A stretch of 64,000 nt of DNA from the NCBI RefSeq assembly GCF_029869925.1, contig NZ_CP118605.1, positions 4,244,001 through 4,308,000 on the forward strand, written 5' to 3'. Position numbers and translations under genes: made by a program. The DNA comes from Microbulbifer bruguierae. GTDB lineage: Bacteria > Pseudomonadota > Gammaproteobacteria > Pseudomonadales > Cellvibrionaceae. Below are positions 37,001-48,411 of this stretch, in pieces (position 1 is the stretch's first letter; every line of letters starts with the position of its first letter). The notes beneath the pieces are model-generated. The model saw only the letters and a program-made list of their open reading frames with translations. It was not told where the DNA came from and ran no database searches.

Positions 37001-37454
37001 AGCGGAAATAGCCCCGCTTGGTGTGTTCAAAGCGCTGCTGTAGAGCGCGCCAGGTCAATATCTGGCTGTGGGTCACCCAGTCGATCCGCAGCCAGCGTGC
37101 CGGCATTTGTGCGTTTTTCAGTTGCTTGCGTACGCTACTGGCAAGGGATTGCCACAGGCTGGCAAAGTCGCCACCGCGGGCGTGGCACACCCTGGCCCTT
37201 TGTTTGCCATCACTGATGGAGAAAAACAGCGTGTAGGGGGGAAGCAGTTTTTCCAGTTCCCGTTCGACGTGGGGACGGGCACGGGACAGCAGGCTGGAAA
37301 AGGACGGCGCGGCGGCGGACTTCGACGAGCTGGATGTGGGCATGCTTTGCTGGCTTTCCTGCGGCGTTATCGGGAGTGGCGGCGGGAAGTCGTCAATGCC
37401 AGAAGATGGCTGGGGGCATTGTGGCCCTTGCTGGTTGGGTGACTTGTCGTGCAC
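34068..37454 (-). CDS. Large fusion: alpha/alpha-barrel-like region plus CapA (PGA_cap) domain
   Basis: An 1128-residue protein with no signal peptide. Residues about 1-55 are a low-complexity Pro/Ser/Gln stretch and about 55-250 an unassigned domain. About 255-600 is a helical repeat region (LRHASSIYAMTEAWE, GGNAVCLLALVKY, YDGEATFGLMRLYG) resembling six-hairpin glycosidase-like toroids. About 620-900 is a CapA-type metallophosphatase-like domain, with ATFAWGGDVNLGRR, VNLECVVATTG, ANNHSGDYG, VHWGDH and GTGTHDLRG as its metal-site pattern. About 950-1128 is another beta-rich region. CapA domains belong to poly-gamma-glutamate capsule synthesis, but the rest of that operon is absent. The actual function is unknown. 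Confidence 0.8.
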   Translation of the reverse strand: MHDKSPNQQGPQCPQPSSGIDDFPPPLPITPQESQQSMPTSSSSKSAAAPSFSSLLSRARPHVERELEKLLPPYTLFFSISDGKQRARVCHARGGDFASLWQSLASSVRKQLKNAQMPARWLRIDWVTHSQILTWRALQQRFEHTKRGYFRYGLALDEDWSLAFLEQELNGNAMLYGGNKIPHVVLNPHKFRAYADRRFGKNANLDFSDQALVTQLSTEGIYLDHQTPPQKLYGPGRNAGRRIIEELDEATSRHLINTSSRYLASQVLKNGRFEYGWHCCFDRPIGTYNTLRHASSIYAMTEAWEVTQDPELKQSIDRALAHLTKKLIQPARLPSGEQAAFLVEANNEIKLGGNAVCLLALVKYSELTGTTAYHTQLDQLAAGIQFMQDTETGKFAHVLRYPELSVKDEFRVIYYDGEATFGLMRLYGLTKNERWLNMVEKAFEYFIANNHWQAHDHWLSYCVNELTLYRPQARYYEFGIQNVNGYLDFVLERITTFPTLLELMMAAERMVTRLREQPEYSHLLAQLDLPKFYRALHTRAMYLLNGYYWPEYAMYFENPGKIIGSFYIRHHAFRVRIDDVEHYLSGFVAFRKYLLRGGLPETFSTALTDYPMAVKKRNRRATFAWGGDVNLGRRQHYRMEELGEEQVLGRLPALSSADLSVVNLECVVATTGEQGIDKGESAPYYYRARPEMLKLLCRAGIDAVTTANNHSGDYGCQALLEQGFWLNAIGIGHTGSGVNLEAALKPIIRAAGDLNIAIFSLDATQKHFAAGARQPGIAHLPIRSPQEWEALLRPRIAIARQRAHAVLVAVHWGDHRQQAPDQQQIDAGHSIIDAGADAVLGTGTHDLRGIEIYRHKPIIHDAGDLLFDAVRNDLKDSGIFRLELGQNGVEGVRYFPVGVGFGFSRQLTGDDAHRATERYRQRCLQLRSDLQLQEDGSGYLPLTPPRFSYFPIDPAPKTILKPELLNQFKRPPNPDWIAVEVPVDAQIEPQEFGPLHLLGIRYSPDLIEQRQLFFVETFWTLREEVTGNLRLDIRAVPIQQTTMPEWGKSMDHEPCDWQVPTSRWQPGVIYRDYYALRPPLFDQLRNIDLQLEIGIIGPETTIRPERIPGALIRVKIPSLMTTDLASPP

Positions 37455-37671
37455 CCGGCGGACAAACTTTCCCTGTCGAGGTTTGACGATGCAGCAAGTA
37501 TAGGTCTGCGGCGCGAAGCTGCCGGTCGGATGTAGGGCTTATGCGGGAAATCTATTGAGGGAAGGCTGTGGGGAAAATGAAGGGCGTTGAGTAAAAAAGG
37601 GCGGGTGGGAATCGTTGAGAAGGGAAAGGGCGGGCGCGTCAATCTCCGAGGCACCCGCGACCCGCGGAGCC

Positions 37672-37710
37672 TGCCATTAACCCGGCAATAAACTTGCCGG
37701 GTTAATGGCA
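37672..37710. terminator. Long hairpin at the 3' end of fadH
   Basis: A perfect 17-bp inverted repeat (TGCCATTAACCCGGCAA / TTGCCGGGTTAATGGCA, 5-base loop) 14 bases after the fadH stop. It has no T-tract, so it may be a transcript-stabilising or rho-assisted structure instead of a classical terminator. The rest of the gap up to 37454 shows nothing else clear. Confidence 0.55.
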
Positions 37711-37723
37711 GTGATCGTGCTGT

Positions 37724-39781
<2,058 letters not shown>

Positions 39782-39967
39782 TCAGCGTGGGCTGTCGTGC
39801 AACGTGATAATGAAACGCATCTGTGACTACACAAGCATTTGTGGTTATGCAAAAAGTTGCATATCAGGCCCGAAGGATAGCAAGTGCCGGAAACCACTGA
39901 CACTGACCAATCCGACCGAATCCTCTGACCTTCCTGTCTCTCCCCCGGAATGACCCGGCACCGTGTC

Positions 39968-40861
39968 CTAGCTTCCAAATAGCGAGATGATCTGCTCCCG
40001 CAGCCAGCGGTGGGCGGCATCGTCGTCCTGGCTGCGGTGCCACAGCAGGTGCCAGTCCATCTGCGGTATCTGAAACGGTAACTCGAAGCAGCGGGCCGGG
40101 TACTGGCGGGCAAGACTGATCGGAACCGTGAGGGCCAGGTCGGTCCTCAGTACGACCAGCGGTGCTACCCGGTAGTGCTGTACCCGCAGTTTGATCTTGC
40201 GCCGCCGTCCCTGCTTGTTGAGGGCCATATCCGCAATGCCCGGGCCGCTGCGGCGACTGGAGACATGTATGTGTTCCAGCTCCAGATATTGCTCCAGGGT
40301 CAGGCTGGACTGCTCGGCCAGTGGGTGGTCGGGTCGCAACATGCACTGGTAGCGGTCCGCCACCAAACGCTGCTGATGCAGTTGTGTGGCGGAGACCAGG
40401 GGAATATCCAGGGCAAAGTCCAGGCTGTTGGCGGCCAGCTCCTTGACCAGACTGTCCCGCGGCACGTAGTAGGACTCCACACTGATCCCGGGCGCGACCT
40501 GCTGCAAATGCTCCAGCAGCTGCGGTAACACCAGGGTTTCCGCCATGTCGTTCATGGACAGGCGCAGGGTTTTCTGCGCATTTGTCGGCTCAAACTGATG
40601 CTGCTCGGTCACGCTGCTGCCCAGCAGTGCCAGCGCCTGCTGCACCCGGGGCATGATGTTTTCCGTCAGCGGAGTGGGGCTCATGCCGCTGGGGGTGCGA
40701 ATGAACAACTGGTCATTCAGCGCCCGACGCAGGCGCGCCAGCGCATTGCTGACGGCGGGCTGGGTGATATGCAGGCGCTCCGCCGCGCGGGTGAGGTTGC
40801 GGGTGGCGTAGATGGCATCCAGTACCGGGAAGAGATTCATATCGATCTGTTGCAACTGCAT
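39968..40861 (-). CDS. LysR-family transcriptional regulator
   Basis: A 297-residue regulator with an N-terminal winged helix (MNLFPVLDAIYATRNLTRAA, then LHITQPAVSNALARLRR), followed by a LysR substrate-binding domain starting near residue 90. The subgroup with NLF/PVLDAIYATRNL starts resembles NodD/LeuO-like regulators. It is 204 bases upstream of fadH in the same direction and divergent from the histidine phosphatase gene, so either neighbour could be its target. The effector is unknown. Confidence 0.93.
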   Translation of the reverse strand: MQLQQIDMNLFPVLDAIYATRNLTRAAERLHITQPAVSNALARLRRALNDQLFIRTPSGMSPTPLTENIMPRVQQALALLGSSVTEQHQFEPTNAQKTLRLSMNDMAETLVLPQLLEHLQQVAPGISVESYYVPRDSLVKELAANSLDFALDIPLVSATQLHQQRLVADRYQCMLRPDHPLAEQSSLTLEQYLELEHIHVSSRRSGPGIADMALNKQGRRRKIKLRVQHYRVAPLVVLRTDLALTVPISLARQYPARCFELPFQIPQMDWHLLWHRSQDDDAAHRWLREQIISLFGS

Positions 40862-41059
40862 GTTTCGCTATTTCCTTTCCCCTCGGTTACCGGGCAATCA
40901 TCACTAATGTGAATGATGGAATATTTACATAATAAACTTTGATGATCCACGCGGAATCGCTAGCTTTATGTCTCATCGCACCGGGAGAGTGAATAACCCG
41001 GGACGTAATTCGAAAGCCGGTTTCCATCCATTACTCTGCCACGCAATCGAGGAGTACCC

Positions 41060-41731
41060 GTGCCCGAAATTTTTGCCGTACGCCACGGCCAGGCGTCGTT
41101 CGGTAGTGACAATTACGACCAGCTTTCCGAGCTTGGATGGCAGCAGGCCCGCTGGCTTGGCGAGCACTGGGCGGAAGCCGGTGAGCAGTTCGACCACATC
41201 GTGTGCGGCGACCTGCGCAGACACCGGGAAACCGCACAGGGCATCTGTGACGGACTCGGTGCTGATACCGACCGGTTGCAGGAACTGCCGCAATTGAACG
41301 AGTTTGATTTCAAGCGGGTGATGCAGGCCTATGAGGCGAGCAATCCCGGGGTGATGCCGGGGCCAGGGGCGGCGCGCGCGGATTACTACCGTGTGCTGAA
41401 GCAGGCCATGCACGCCTGGTCCGTCGGCGAAATACACGCGGCGGAAACCTGGCAGGAGTTTGAACAGCGTATTGAGGAAGTACTGGGAATCATCGCCGCT
41501 GGCGCCAGTCGCGGCAGAACCCTGGTGGTCAGTTCCGGCGGCGCCATTGCGATGATGGTGCGGCAGATTCTGGGAGCGCCGGCCCACGGTGTGATTCAGT
41601 TGAATATGCAGATCAAGAATACCGCAGTCAGCCATTTTTTTGCCGGCCGCAGCGGCCTCAGTCTGCACAGTTTCAATCATGTGCCACACCTGGACAGCGG
41701 GCAGCGGCGTCAGTACATCACTTACAGCTAA
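41060..41731 (+). CDS. Histidine phosphatase (phosphoglycerate-mutase-like) protein
   Basis: A 223-residue member of the histidine phosphatase superfamily. The catalytic RHG motif is at the N-terminus (FAVRHGQASF), with the phosphoacceptor His about residue 8, a second conserved region CGDLRRHRETAQGI, and a later VVSSGGAIAMM where the family usually has the second histidine. Here it reads SSGGAI, so that histidine is replaced, as in some branches. GTG 41060 follows GAGGAG. The gene lies 90 bases ahead of the acyl-CoA dehydrogenase operon and may be co-transcribed with it. The substrate is unknown. Confidence 0.85.
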   Translation: MPEIFAVRHGQASFGSDNYDQLSELGWQQARWLGEHWAEAGEQFDHIVCGDLRRHRETAQGICDGLGADTDRLQELPQLNEFDFKRVMQAYEASNPGVMPGPGAARADYYRVLKQAMHAWSVGEIHAAETWQEFEQRIEEVLGIIAAGASRGRTLVVSSGGAIAMMVRQILGAPAHGVIQLNMQIKNTAVSHFFAGRSGLSLHSFNHVPHLDSGQRRQYITYS

Positions 41732-41821
41732 ATTCACCCGTTAAATCGATCAGCGAAACACAAACGCGAAAAGCCAAACGCAATAAACAACGCCTGAAAA
41801 CGACAAATGCAAGGGCAGCCA

Positions 41822-43036
41822 ATGAATTTCGAATATTCCCCCAAAGTACAGGATCTGTTGCAACGCCTGCGGCAGTTTATGACAGAGGAAGTCCTCCCCG
41901 CGGAACAGACCTATTACCAGCAGCTGGAAGAAGACCGCTGGGGTGAGCCTCCGGTGATGGAGGCGCTCAAGCGCAAGGCGCAGGATGCCGGGCTGTGGAA
42001 TCTGTTTATGCCGGGCACCGAGTTTGGTGCAGGGCTCACCAATCTGGAATATGCGCCGCTGGCGGAGGAAATGGGCCGGGTGCTGTTTTCGTCCGAGGTG
42101 TTCAACTGCAGCGCGCCGGACACCGGCAATATGGAAGTGCTGACCCAGTACGGTTCCCCCGCGCAACAGGAGCGCTGGCTGAAGCCACTTCTGGCGGGAG
42201 AAATTCGCTCCGCCTTCGCCATGACCGAGCCGAAAGTCGCCTCCAGCGACGCCACCAATATCGAAACGTCGATTGTGCGCGATGGCGATGACTACGTGAT
42301 CAACGGTCACAAGTTTTATATCAGCGGCGCGCTCAATCGCCGCTGCGAAATCATGATTGTGATGGGTAAAACCGCACCGGACAGCAGCGACCGCTATCGC
42401 CAGCAGTCACAGATTCTGGTGCCGATGAATACGCCGGGGGTCAACGTGATTCGCCCCATGACCGTATTCGGCTACGACGATGCGCCGGAAGGTCACGGGG
42501 AAATTATTTTCGACAATGTGCGGGTGCCGGCGGAAAACCTGATTCTCGGAGAAGGGCGCGGTTTTGAAATCGCCCAGGGGCGCCTCGGTCCGGGCCGCAT
42601 TCACCACTGCATGCGCCTGATCGGCCAGGCACAGCGCGCACTGGAATTGATGGCCGCGCGTGCAGAGCAGCGTGTGGTATTCGGCCGCCCCATGAGCAAA
42701 CAGGGTTCGGTGCGGGAAGACATTGCGAAGTCTGCCTGTGAAATCGAACAGGCGCGCCTGCTCACACTGAAAGCGGCGGACCAGATGGATCGCCACGGCA
42801 ACAAGGCGGCACGGGAGTTGATTTCCATGATCAAGATCGTTGCTCCGCAGATGGCGTGCAATGTGATTGATCGCGCGATTCAGATTCACGGCGCCGCCGG
42901 CCTTGGTCAGGATTTCAATCTTGCCAGAGCCTACGCCTACGCGCGTACGATTCGCCTCGCCGACGGCCCGGACCAGGTGCACATGATGCAACTGGGGCGC
43001 AACCTGGCGGCGGCCTACGGCAGTGAGGGCGTGTAA
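41822..43036 (+). CDS. Acyl-CoA dehydrogenase, ACAD10/11 (LvaC-like) type
   Basis: A 404-residue FAD enzyme with the usual acyl-CoA dehydrogenase regions: [17 protein letters not shown] near the FAD, then [19 protein letters not shown] and [13 protein letters not shown]. The RIHHCMR signature and the overlap with an APH-like kinase gene point to the ACAD10/11 branch. Members of that branch act on 4-phosphohydroxyacyl-CoAs and, with the kinase, achieve net dehydration. This follows from LvaC in the Pseudomonas levulinate route and from human ACAD11; the exact substrate here is inference. ATG 41822 has AAGGG upstream. Its stop touches the next gene's start codon. Confidence 0.9.
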   Translation: MNFEYSPKVQDLLQRLRQFMTEEVLPAEQTYYQQLEEDRWGEPPVMEALKRKAQDAGLWNLFMPGTEFGAGLTNLEYAPLAEEMGRVLFSSEVFNCSAPDTGNMEVLTQYGSPAQQERWLKPLLAGEIRSAFAMTEPKVASSDATNIETSIVRDGDDYVINGHKFYISGALNRRCEIMIVMGKTAPDSSDRYRQQSQILVPMNTPGVNVIRPMTVFGYDDAPEGHGEIIFDNVRVPAENLILGEGRGFEIAQGRLGPGRIHHCMRLIGQAQRALELMAARAEQRVVFGRPMSKQGSVREDIAKSACEIEQARLLTLKAADQMDRHGNKAARELISMIKIVAPQMACNVIDRAIQIHGAAGLGQDFNLARAYAYARTIRLADGPDQVHMMQLGRNLAAAYGSEGV

Positions 43037-44104
43037 ATGGGGGATGTAACCGAAGCGCCGGTACCGCAGGTTGACCAGTTGGATACCGAACGTCTGAGCG
43101 CCTACCTGAAAGAAAAGCTGAAAGACAAGTTGCCGGGTTTTGACGGCGCTGTTCGTGCCAGTAAATTTTCCGGTGGCCAGTCCAACCCGACGTTCCAGTT
43201 GCACACCTCTGCCGGTACTTTCGTATTGCGTCGCCAGCCGCCGGGAAAACTGTTGAAGTCCGCCCACGCCGTAGACCGGGAATTTCGTGTGATGCAGGCA
43301 CTGGCGGATACCGGCGTGCCGGTGCCCCGTGTTCTGCACCTGTGCGAAGACCGCGATGTAATCGGCTCCATGTTTTATCTGATGGAATACTGCGAGGGGC
43401 GCATCTTCTGGGACGCGGCCCTGCCGGAACTCGACAACCAGCAGCGCACGGATTTTTATGAAGAAATGAACCGTGTGCTGGCTGCATTACACAGTGTGGA
43501 TGTGGACGCCGTGGGTTTGTCCGATTACGGTCGTCCGGGCAATTATTTCGAGCGGCAGTTCGGCCGCTGGCAGGAACAGTATCGCGCATCGGAACTGCAA
43601 AAAATTGCCGCGATGGACACGCTGATCCAGTGGCTGGGTGAAAATCTGCCGCCAGACGATGGCCGTGTGTCCCTGGTGCACGGGGATTACCGCCTCGACA
43701 ACATCATGTTCCACCCCACCGAGTCCCGTGCTATCGCGGTACTGGACTGGGAACTGTCCACCCTCGGACATCCGTTTGCTGACCTGGCTTACCAGTGCAT
43801 GCAACTGCGTATGCCGGCAGACGGTGGAAATATTTCCGGGTTGATGGGGGTGAATCGCTCCGCTCTCGGCATCCCCAGCGAGCGTGACTATGTGGCGCGC
43901 TACTGTGAGCGTATGGGGATTGCCGGCATCGATAACTGGGCCTTTTACCTGGCCTTCAGCTTTTTCCGGCTGGCGGCAATTATCCAGGGTGTGGCCAAGC
44001 GCGCGCAGGACGGCAATGCGTCGAGCAAGAATGCGGCCAAACTTGGTGCCTTTGTGGAGCCACTGGCGATGCTCGCACTGGGTGTTATCGAGAAAGAAAG
44101 TTAA
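43037..44104 (+). CDS. APH-like kinase, ACAD10/11-associated (LvaA-like)
   Basis: A 355-residue protein of the aminoglycoside-phosphotransferase/choline-kinase fold. The catalytic loop LVHGDYRLDNIMFHP and the metal-binding AVLDWELSTLGHPFADLAY are intact. The N-terminal lobe has GGQSNPTFQL and a lysine-poor FVLRRQPPGKLL strand typical of the ACAD10-linked group. Relatives phosphorylate the 4-hydroxyl of hydroxyacyl-CoA instead of antibiotics. Its start codon directly follows the stop of the dehydrogenase gene (TAAATG), consistent with a two-enzyme step. The substrate chain length is unknown. Confidence 0.9.
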   Translation: MGDVTEAPVPQVDQLDTERLSAYLKEKLKDKLPGFDGAVRASKFSGGQSNPTFQLHTSAGTFVLRRQPPGKLLKSAHAVDREFRVMQALADTGVPVPRVLHLCEDRDVIGSMFYLMEYCEGRIFWDAALPELDNQQRTDFYEEMNRVLAALHSVDVDAVGLSDYGRPGNYFERQFGRWQEQYRASELQKIAAMDTLIQWLGENLPPDDGRVSLVHGDYRLDNIMFHPTESRAIAVLDWELSTLGHPFADLAYQCMQLRMPADGGNISGLMGVNRSALGIPSERDYVARYCERMGIAGIDNWAFYLAFSFFRLAAIIQGVAKRAQDGNASSKNAAKLGAFVEPLAMLALGVIEKES

Positions 44105-44151
44105 TAAATAGCAAAGTGAATAAAAAACAATAGATCGTTGGGAGAATTTTT

Positions 44152-44928
44152 ATGGCGACCAATCTGTTTGATCTGAGTGGAAAAATCGCGCTGGTCACCG
44201 GCGCCAGTCGCGGCATCGGTGAAGCCATTGCCAAATTACTGGCGGAGCAGGGTGCCCATGTGCTGGTTTCCAGCCGCAAGATCGAAGACTGTCAGGCAGT
44301 GGCGGATGCGATCACCGACGCCGGTGGCAAGGCCGAAGCGCTGGCCTGCCATATCGGCAATATGGACGATATCTCCCGGACCTTCAGCCATATCCGCAGC
44401 CAGTACGGCAAGCTGGATATTCTGGTCAACAACGCCGCCACCAATCCGTATTTCGGCCACATCCTGGATACGGATCTGAGTGCTTTTCAGAAAACCGTGG
44501 ACGTAAATATCCGCGGTTATTTCTTCATGTCTGTGGAAGCGGGCAAGCTGATGCGGGAAAACGGTGGTGGTTGCATCGTCAATACCGCCTCCATCAATGC
44601 ACTGCAGCCCGGTGTCGGCCAGGGTATTTACTCCATTACCAAGGCTGCGGTAGTGAACATGACCAAAGCATTTGCCAAGGAGTGCGCGCAGTTCAATATC
44701 CGCGTCAATGCGCTGCTGCCGGGTTTGACCAAAACCAAATTTGCCGGAGCGCTGTTCAGCCACGAAGAAATCTACAACATGGCCATCGGCCATATCCCCA
44801 TGCATCGCCATGCAGAGCCGGAAGAAATGGCCGGCACGGTGCTGTACCTGGTATCCGATGCGAGCAGCTACACCAATGGTGAATGCGTGGTGGTGGATGG
44901 CGGACTCACCGCCTGTGGAGGTCTGTAA
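44152..44928 (+). CDS. Short-chain dehydrogenase/reductase 1
   Basis: A 258-residue classical SDR. NAD(P) motif TGASRGIGEA is near residue 18, NNAATNPYF follows, and the catalytic Ser/Tyr/Lys set appears in NTASINALQPG and YSITKAAVVN. The C-terminal YTNGECVVVDGG is common to 3-oxoacyl reductase-like members. The position inside a hydroxyacyl-CoA operon suggests oxidation or reduction of a hydroxy/keto acyl-CoA. It is 2 bases ahead of the second SDR gene. Its exact substrate is not readable. Confidence 0.9.
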   Translation: MATNLFDLSGKIALVTGASRGIGEAIAKLLAEQGAHVLVSSRKIEDCQAVADAITDAGGKAEALACHIGNMDDISRTFSHIRSQYGKLDILVNNAATNPYFGHILDTDLSAFQKTVDVNIRGYFFMSVEAGKLMRENGGGCIVNTASINALQPGVGQGIYSITKAAVVNMTKAFAKECAQFNIRVNALLPGLTKTKFAGALFSHEEIYNMAIGHIPMHRHAEPEEMAGTVLYLVSDASSYTNGECVVVDGGLTACGGL

Positions 44929-44930
44929 CC

Positions 44931-45725
44931 ATGGCGGACTTCAGACCTGATCCACTGCTGGATTTTTCTGGCAAGGTAGCGCTGATTACCGGCGCCGCCA
45001 GCGGCTTCGGCGCGCTGCTGGCGGAAGAGCTGGGGCGCCGTGGCGCGAGCCTGGTGCTGGGTGATATCAACGAGGACGGACTGGCACCAGTGGTGGAAAA
45101 ACTCACCGATGCCGGTGTTGCGGTACAGGCCGTAGCCTGCGATGTGTCGTCGGAAACCGATTGTGCAGCGATGGTGGCACTGGCGCGGGAAAATTTCGGA
45201 CGCCTGGACATTGCGGTAAACAATGCCGGTATCGCACCGCCGATGCAGTATTTCGAAGACGTCGAGGAAGAGACGTTCGACCTGCAGCATAGCGTCAACG
45301 TGAAGGGCGTTTTTTTCGGGATGAAGCATCAGCTGAAACTGATGCGCACCCAGGGCAGCGGCATTATTTTGAATGTGAGCTCGATGGCCGGTCTCGGCGG
45401 CGCGCCCAAGTCTTCCGCCTACGCCGGTGCCAAGCACTCGGTCATCGGCCTCACCCGTACCGCAGCGGTGGAATACGCCCGCCACAACGTGCGGGTGAAT
45501 GCGATCTGCCCCTTCTATACCCTCACGCCGATGATTACCGATATGACCGCTCCCGAAGGCGCCACCGTAGAGCAGGTGCATGGCATCTTTGCCGCGGGTT
45601 GTCCGATGAAACGCCTGGGGAAACCGGAAGAAGTGGTCAGTGCCATGGTGATGCTGTGTTCACCGGCACTCAGTTATGTTACCGGCCAGACACTGGCGGT
45701 CGATGGCGGTGTTTCCGCGTTTTAA
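44931..45725 (+). CDS. Short-chain dehydrogenase/reductase 2
   Basis: A 264-residue classical SDR beginning at ATG 44931. It shows TGAASGFGALLAEEL (cofactor), an aspartate after beta-2 (VLGDINED) favouring NAD over NADP, NVSSMAGLGG (serine) and YAGAKHSVIG (Tyr-x-x-x-Lys). The longer frame upstream overlaps SDR 1 and is not used. The tight spacing within the operon indicates a catabolic step on an acyl-CoA or alcohol intermediate. Confidence 0.9.
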   Translation: MADFRPDPLLDFSGKVALITGAASGFGALLAEELGRRGASLVLGDINEDGLAPVVEKLTDAGVAVQAVACDVSSETDCAAMVALARENFGRLDIAVNNAGIAPPMQYFEDVEEETFDLQHSVNVKGVFFGMKHQLKLMRTQGSGIILNVSSMAGLGGAPKSSAYAGAKHSVIGLTRTAAVEYARHNVRVNAICPFYTLTPMITDMTAPEGATVEQVHGIFAAGCPMKRLGKPEEVVSAMVMLCSPALSYVTGQTLAVDGGVSAF

Positions 45726-45750
45726 TCAACATTCAGTAAAGGGAGTTCAA

Positions 45751-46209
45751 ATGTCTATCACTATTTCTCCGCAGGATTATTCCAGCGCAATCGGTCGCGA
45801 GACCGGGCCGACCGATTGGTTCCAGATCGACCAGAACCGTATTGATATGTTTGCCGAGTGCACCCTGGATCGTCAGTTTATCCATGTCGATCCCGCAGCC
45901 GCGGCGAAGTCTCCGTTCGGTACTACCATAGCCCACGGATTTCTGACTCTTTCACTATTGTCCTTTTTCGCCGAACAACTGCAGATCGCTGTGGACGGCG
46001 TGAAAATGGGTGTGAATTACGGCCTGGACAAGGTGCGTTTTATCAATCCGGTGAAAGTGGATCAGCGGGTGCGCGCACGCGCGAAAGTTCTCGATATTAT
46101 CGAGAAAAATTCCGGTCAGTTTCAGCTCAAACTTGAAGTGACTCTGGAAATTGAAGGGCAGGAAAAACCAGCGCTGATCGCCGAATGGCTGGTGATGCAG
46201 TTTGTCTAA
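45751..46209 (+). CDS. MaoC-type (R)-specific enoyl-CoA hydratase
   Basis: A 152-residue hot-dog-fold hydratase. The hydratase-2 signature appears as AECTLDRQFIHVDPAAAAKSPF and GTTIAHGFLTLSLLS, with the conserved Asp and His needed for water addition. It makes or uses (3R)-hydroxyacyl-CoA. The following gene encodes an HSD17B4-type dehydrogenase. The pair reproduces, as separate proteins, the two activities fused in peroxisomal multifunctional enzyme 2. ATG 45751 has GGGAG 7 bases upstream. Confidence 0.9.
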   Translation: MSITISPQDYSSAIGRETGPTDWFQIDQNRIDMFAECTLDRQFIHVDPAAAAKSPFGTTIAHGFLTLSLLSFFAEQLQIAVDGVKMGVNYGLDKVRFINPVKVDQRVRARAKVLDIIEKNSGQFQLKLEVTLEIEGQEKPALIAEWLVMQFV

Positions 46210-46234
46210 ACAATAAATTTTGATGGAGAGAAGC

Positions 46235-47161
46235 ATGTCTATTTCTTTCGAAGGCAAAGTGGCCATCGTCACTGGTGCGGGCAATGGCCTGGGACGATCC
46301 CACGCTCTGGAGCTCGCTCGCCGCGGGGCGAAAGTGGTGGTGAATGATCTGGGTGGTGCCCGCGATGGTTCCGGTGGATCCCTGACGGCGGCAGAAGCGG
46401 TGGTTGCGGAAATCGAAGCCGCCGGCGGAGAGGCTATGGCCAACGGGGCCAATGTCACCGATTACCAGCAGGTGCAGGAAATGGTGAAGCAGGCCGCCGA
46501 GCGCTGGGGTCGCGTGGATATTCTGGTGAACAATGCCGGTATCCTGCGCGACAAGTCTTTCGCCAAGGCACCAATGGATGACTTCAAGCTGGTGGTGGAT
46601 GTGCACCTGATGGGCTCGGTGAACTGCACCAAGGCGGTGTGGGACATCATGCGCGAGCAGCAGTACGGTCGCATTGTAATGACCACGTCGTCTTCCGGAC
46701 TGTACGGCAACTTCGGGCAGTCAAACTACGGTGCCGCCAAAACCGGTGTGGTGGGACTGATGAATACCCTGTGTCTGGAAGGCGAGAAATATGGCATCCG
46801 GGTCAATTGCCTTTCTCCCACTGCGGCCACGCGTATGACCGAAGACATTATTCCCGATCCCAAGGCGCTGGAACTGCTGACCCCGGAATCGGTGACCGCG
46901 GGCCTGATTGCGCTGGTGGCGGACGACGGTCCAAACCGCTTTATTCTGTGCGCTGGTGCGGGAGCCTATGCCAAGGCACGCATTCTGGAAACCGAGGGTA
47001 TTTACCTGCCCCCGGAGCAACAGACGGCGGAGAACGTTCTGGCCAATCTCGATGCCATCAGTGATGAGCGCGGGCAGCAGGAACTTGTCGGCGGCCTGAA
47101 TCAGACCGTTAAATTTATCCAGAAGGCCGCACAGGGCACTGGTGTGAAACTCGACGGTTAA
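46235..47161 (+). CDS. HSD17B4-type SDR, (3R)-hydroxyacyl-CoA dehydrogenase-like
   Basis: A 308-residue SDR of the subfamily found in peroxisomal multifunctional enzyme 2. The extended start [20 protein letters not shown], then [12 protein letters not shown] (Asp for NAD) with the longer insertion [12 protein letters not shown], and the catalytic [10 protein letters not shown] are characteristic. The protein is longer than the other two SDRs here because of a C-terminal tail ([13 protein letters not shown]). Its expected role is oxidation of (3R)-hydroxyacyl-CoA to 3-ketoacyl-CoA, ahead of the thiolase. Confidence 0.9.
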   Translation: MSISFEGKVAIVTGAGNGLGRSHALELARRGAKVVVNDLGGARDGSGGSLTAAEAVVAEIEAAGGEAMANGANVTDYQQVQEMVKQAAERWGRVDILVNNAGILRDKSFAKAPMDDFKLVVDVHLMGSVNCTKAVWDIMREQQYGRIVMTTSSSGLYGNFGQSNYGAAKTGVVGLMNTLCLEGEKYGIRVNCLSPTAATRMTEDIIPDPKALELLTPESVTAGLIALVADDGPNRFILCAGAGAYAKARILETEGIYLPPEQQTAENVLANLDAISDERGQQELVGGLNQTVKFIQKAAQGTGVKLDG

Positions 47162-47198
47162 TCCGGCGGTTAAAAAGAGCCAGAGGGAGAGAATTTCA

Positions 47199-48380
47199 AT
47201 GAAAGAAGCTGTAATCGTTTCCACCGCACGCACGCCCATCGGCAAGGCCTACCGCGGTGCATTTAACAATCTCGAAGGTCCGAGCCTGGCCGCGCATGCG
47301 GTGACCGCGGCGGTTACCCGTGCAGGGGTAGAACATGGCGAGATCGAAGACTGTGTTTTCGGTGTCGCTCTGCAGCAGGGGTCGACCGGTACTAACGTAG
47401 CGCGACAGATCGCCCTGCGTGCGGGCCTGCCCACCACCGTTGCGGGGATGACCATCGATCGCCAGTGTTCCTCCGGCCTGATGGCCGTGGCCACCGCGGC
47501 CAAGCAAATTACCCAGGACGGCCTGCCAGTGGCCATCGCTGGCGGTATGGAATCCATTTCTCTGGTACAGAACCAGCAGATGAACAGTTTCCGTGTTGCC
47601 GATCCTGCGCTGTTGCAGATGCACCCGGATATTTATCTGCCCATGATCGATACCGCGGAAATCGTTGCCAAGCGCTATGGTATTAGCCGCGATCTGCAGG
47701 ACGAGTATTCCCTGCAGTCACAACAGCGCACCGCGGCCGCCCAGCAAGCGGGATTGTTCCGGGACGAAATTGTGCCGGTCACCGCAAATATGATTGTGGT
47801 GAACAAAGAAACCGGTGAGCAGTCCACGCGGGAAGTAACGCTGGAAATGGACGAAGGCAACCGTCCTTCCACCACCATCGATGGTCTGCGTGGACTGAAG
47901 CCAGTGCGTGACAATGGGGTGATTACCGCAGGTAACGCTTCACAGTTGTCTGACGGCGCCGCGGCCATGGTGTTGATGGATAGCAAACTGGCAGAGCAGC
48001 GCAACCTGAATCCGCTGGGTATTTACCGCGGTATGGCGGTGGCTGGTTGCGAGCCGGACGAAATGGGTATAGGTCCGGTATTTGCGATTCCCAAGCTATT
48101 GGCTCGCAACGGTCTCACCATGGACGATATTGGCCTGTGGGAATTGAATGAGGCGTTTGCGGTGCAGGTACTGTACTGCCGGGACAAGCTGGGCATCGAT
48201 AATGAAAAGCTCAATGTCAACGGCGGCGCCATTTCTATCGGACATCCCTACGGCATGAGTGGTGCACGTATGGTCGGCCATGCATTGCTGGAAGGTAAAC
48301 GCCGTGGTGTGAAGTATGTTGTGGTGACCATGTGTGTGGGTGGTGGCATGGGCGCTGCGGGCCTGTTCGAGATCGTCTGA
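47199..48380 (+). CDS. Acetyl-CoA C-acyltransferase (thiolase)
   Basis: A 393-residue thiolase. Nucleophile Cys90 in [10 protein letters not shown], a second conserved set in [15 protein letters not shown], and the C-terminal catalytic cysteine in [12 protein letters not shown] are all present. It would cleave the 3-ketoacyl-CoA made by the preceding enzymes, releasing acetyl-CoA (or propionyl-CoA) into the TCA cycle. Whether it prefers short or long chains cannot be told from sequence alone. Confidence 0.95.
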   Translation: MKEAVIVSTARTPIGKAYRGAFNNLEGPSLAAHAVTAAVTRAGVEHGEIEDCVFGVALQQGSTGTNVARQIALRAGLPTTVAGMTIDRQCSSGLMAVATAAKQITQDGLPVAIAGGMESISLVQNQQMNSFRVADPALLQMHPDIYLPMIDTAEIVAKRYGISRDLQDEYSLQSQQRTAAAQQAGLFRDEIVPVTANMIVVNKETGEQSTREVTLEMDEGNRPSTTIDGLRGLKPVRDNGVITAGNASQLSDGAAAMVLMDSKLAEQRNLNPLGIYRGMAVAGCEPDEMGIGPVFAIPKLLARNGLTMDDIGLWELNEAFAVQVLYCRDKLGIDNEKLNVNGGAISIGHPYGMSGARMVGHALLEGKRRGVKYVVVTMCVGGGMGAAGLFEIV

Positions 48381-48411
48381 TCCGGCACTAAATAATAATC
48401 GGGAGGTAAAT

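Noticed and set aside
43037..44104. Aminoglycoside-resistance phosphotransferase
   Set aside because: The APH-like fold is present, but the coupling to an ACAD10/11-type dehydrogenase and the operon content point to a hydroxyacyl-CoA kinase. There is no evidence for resistance.
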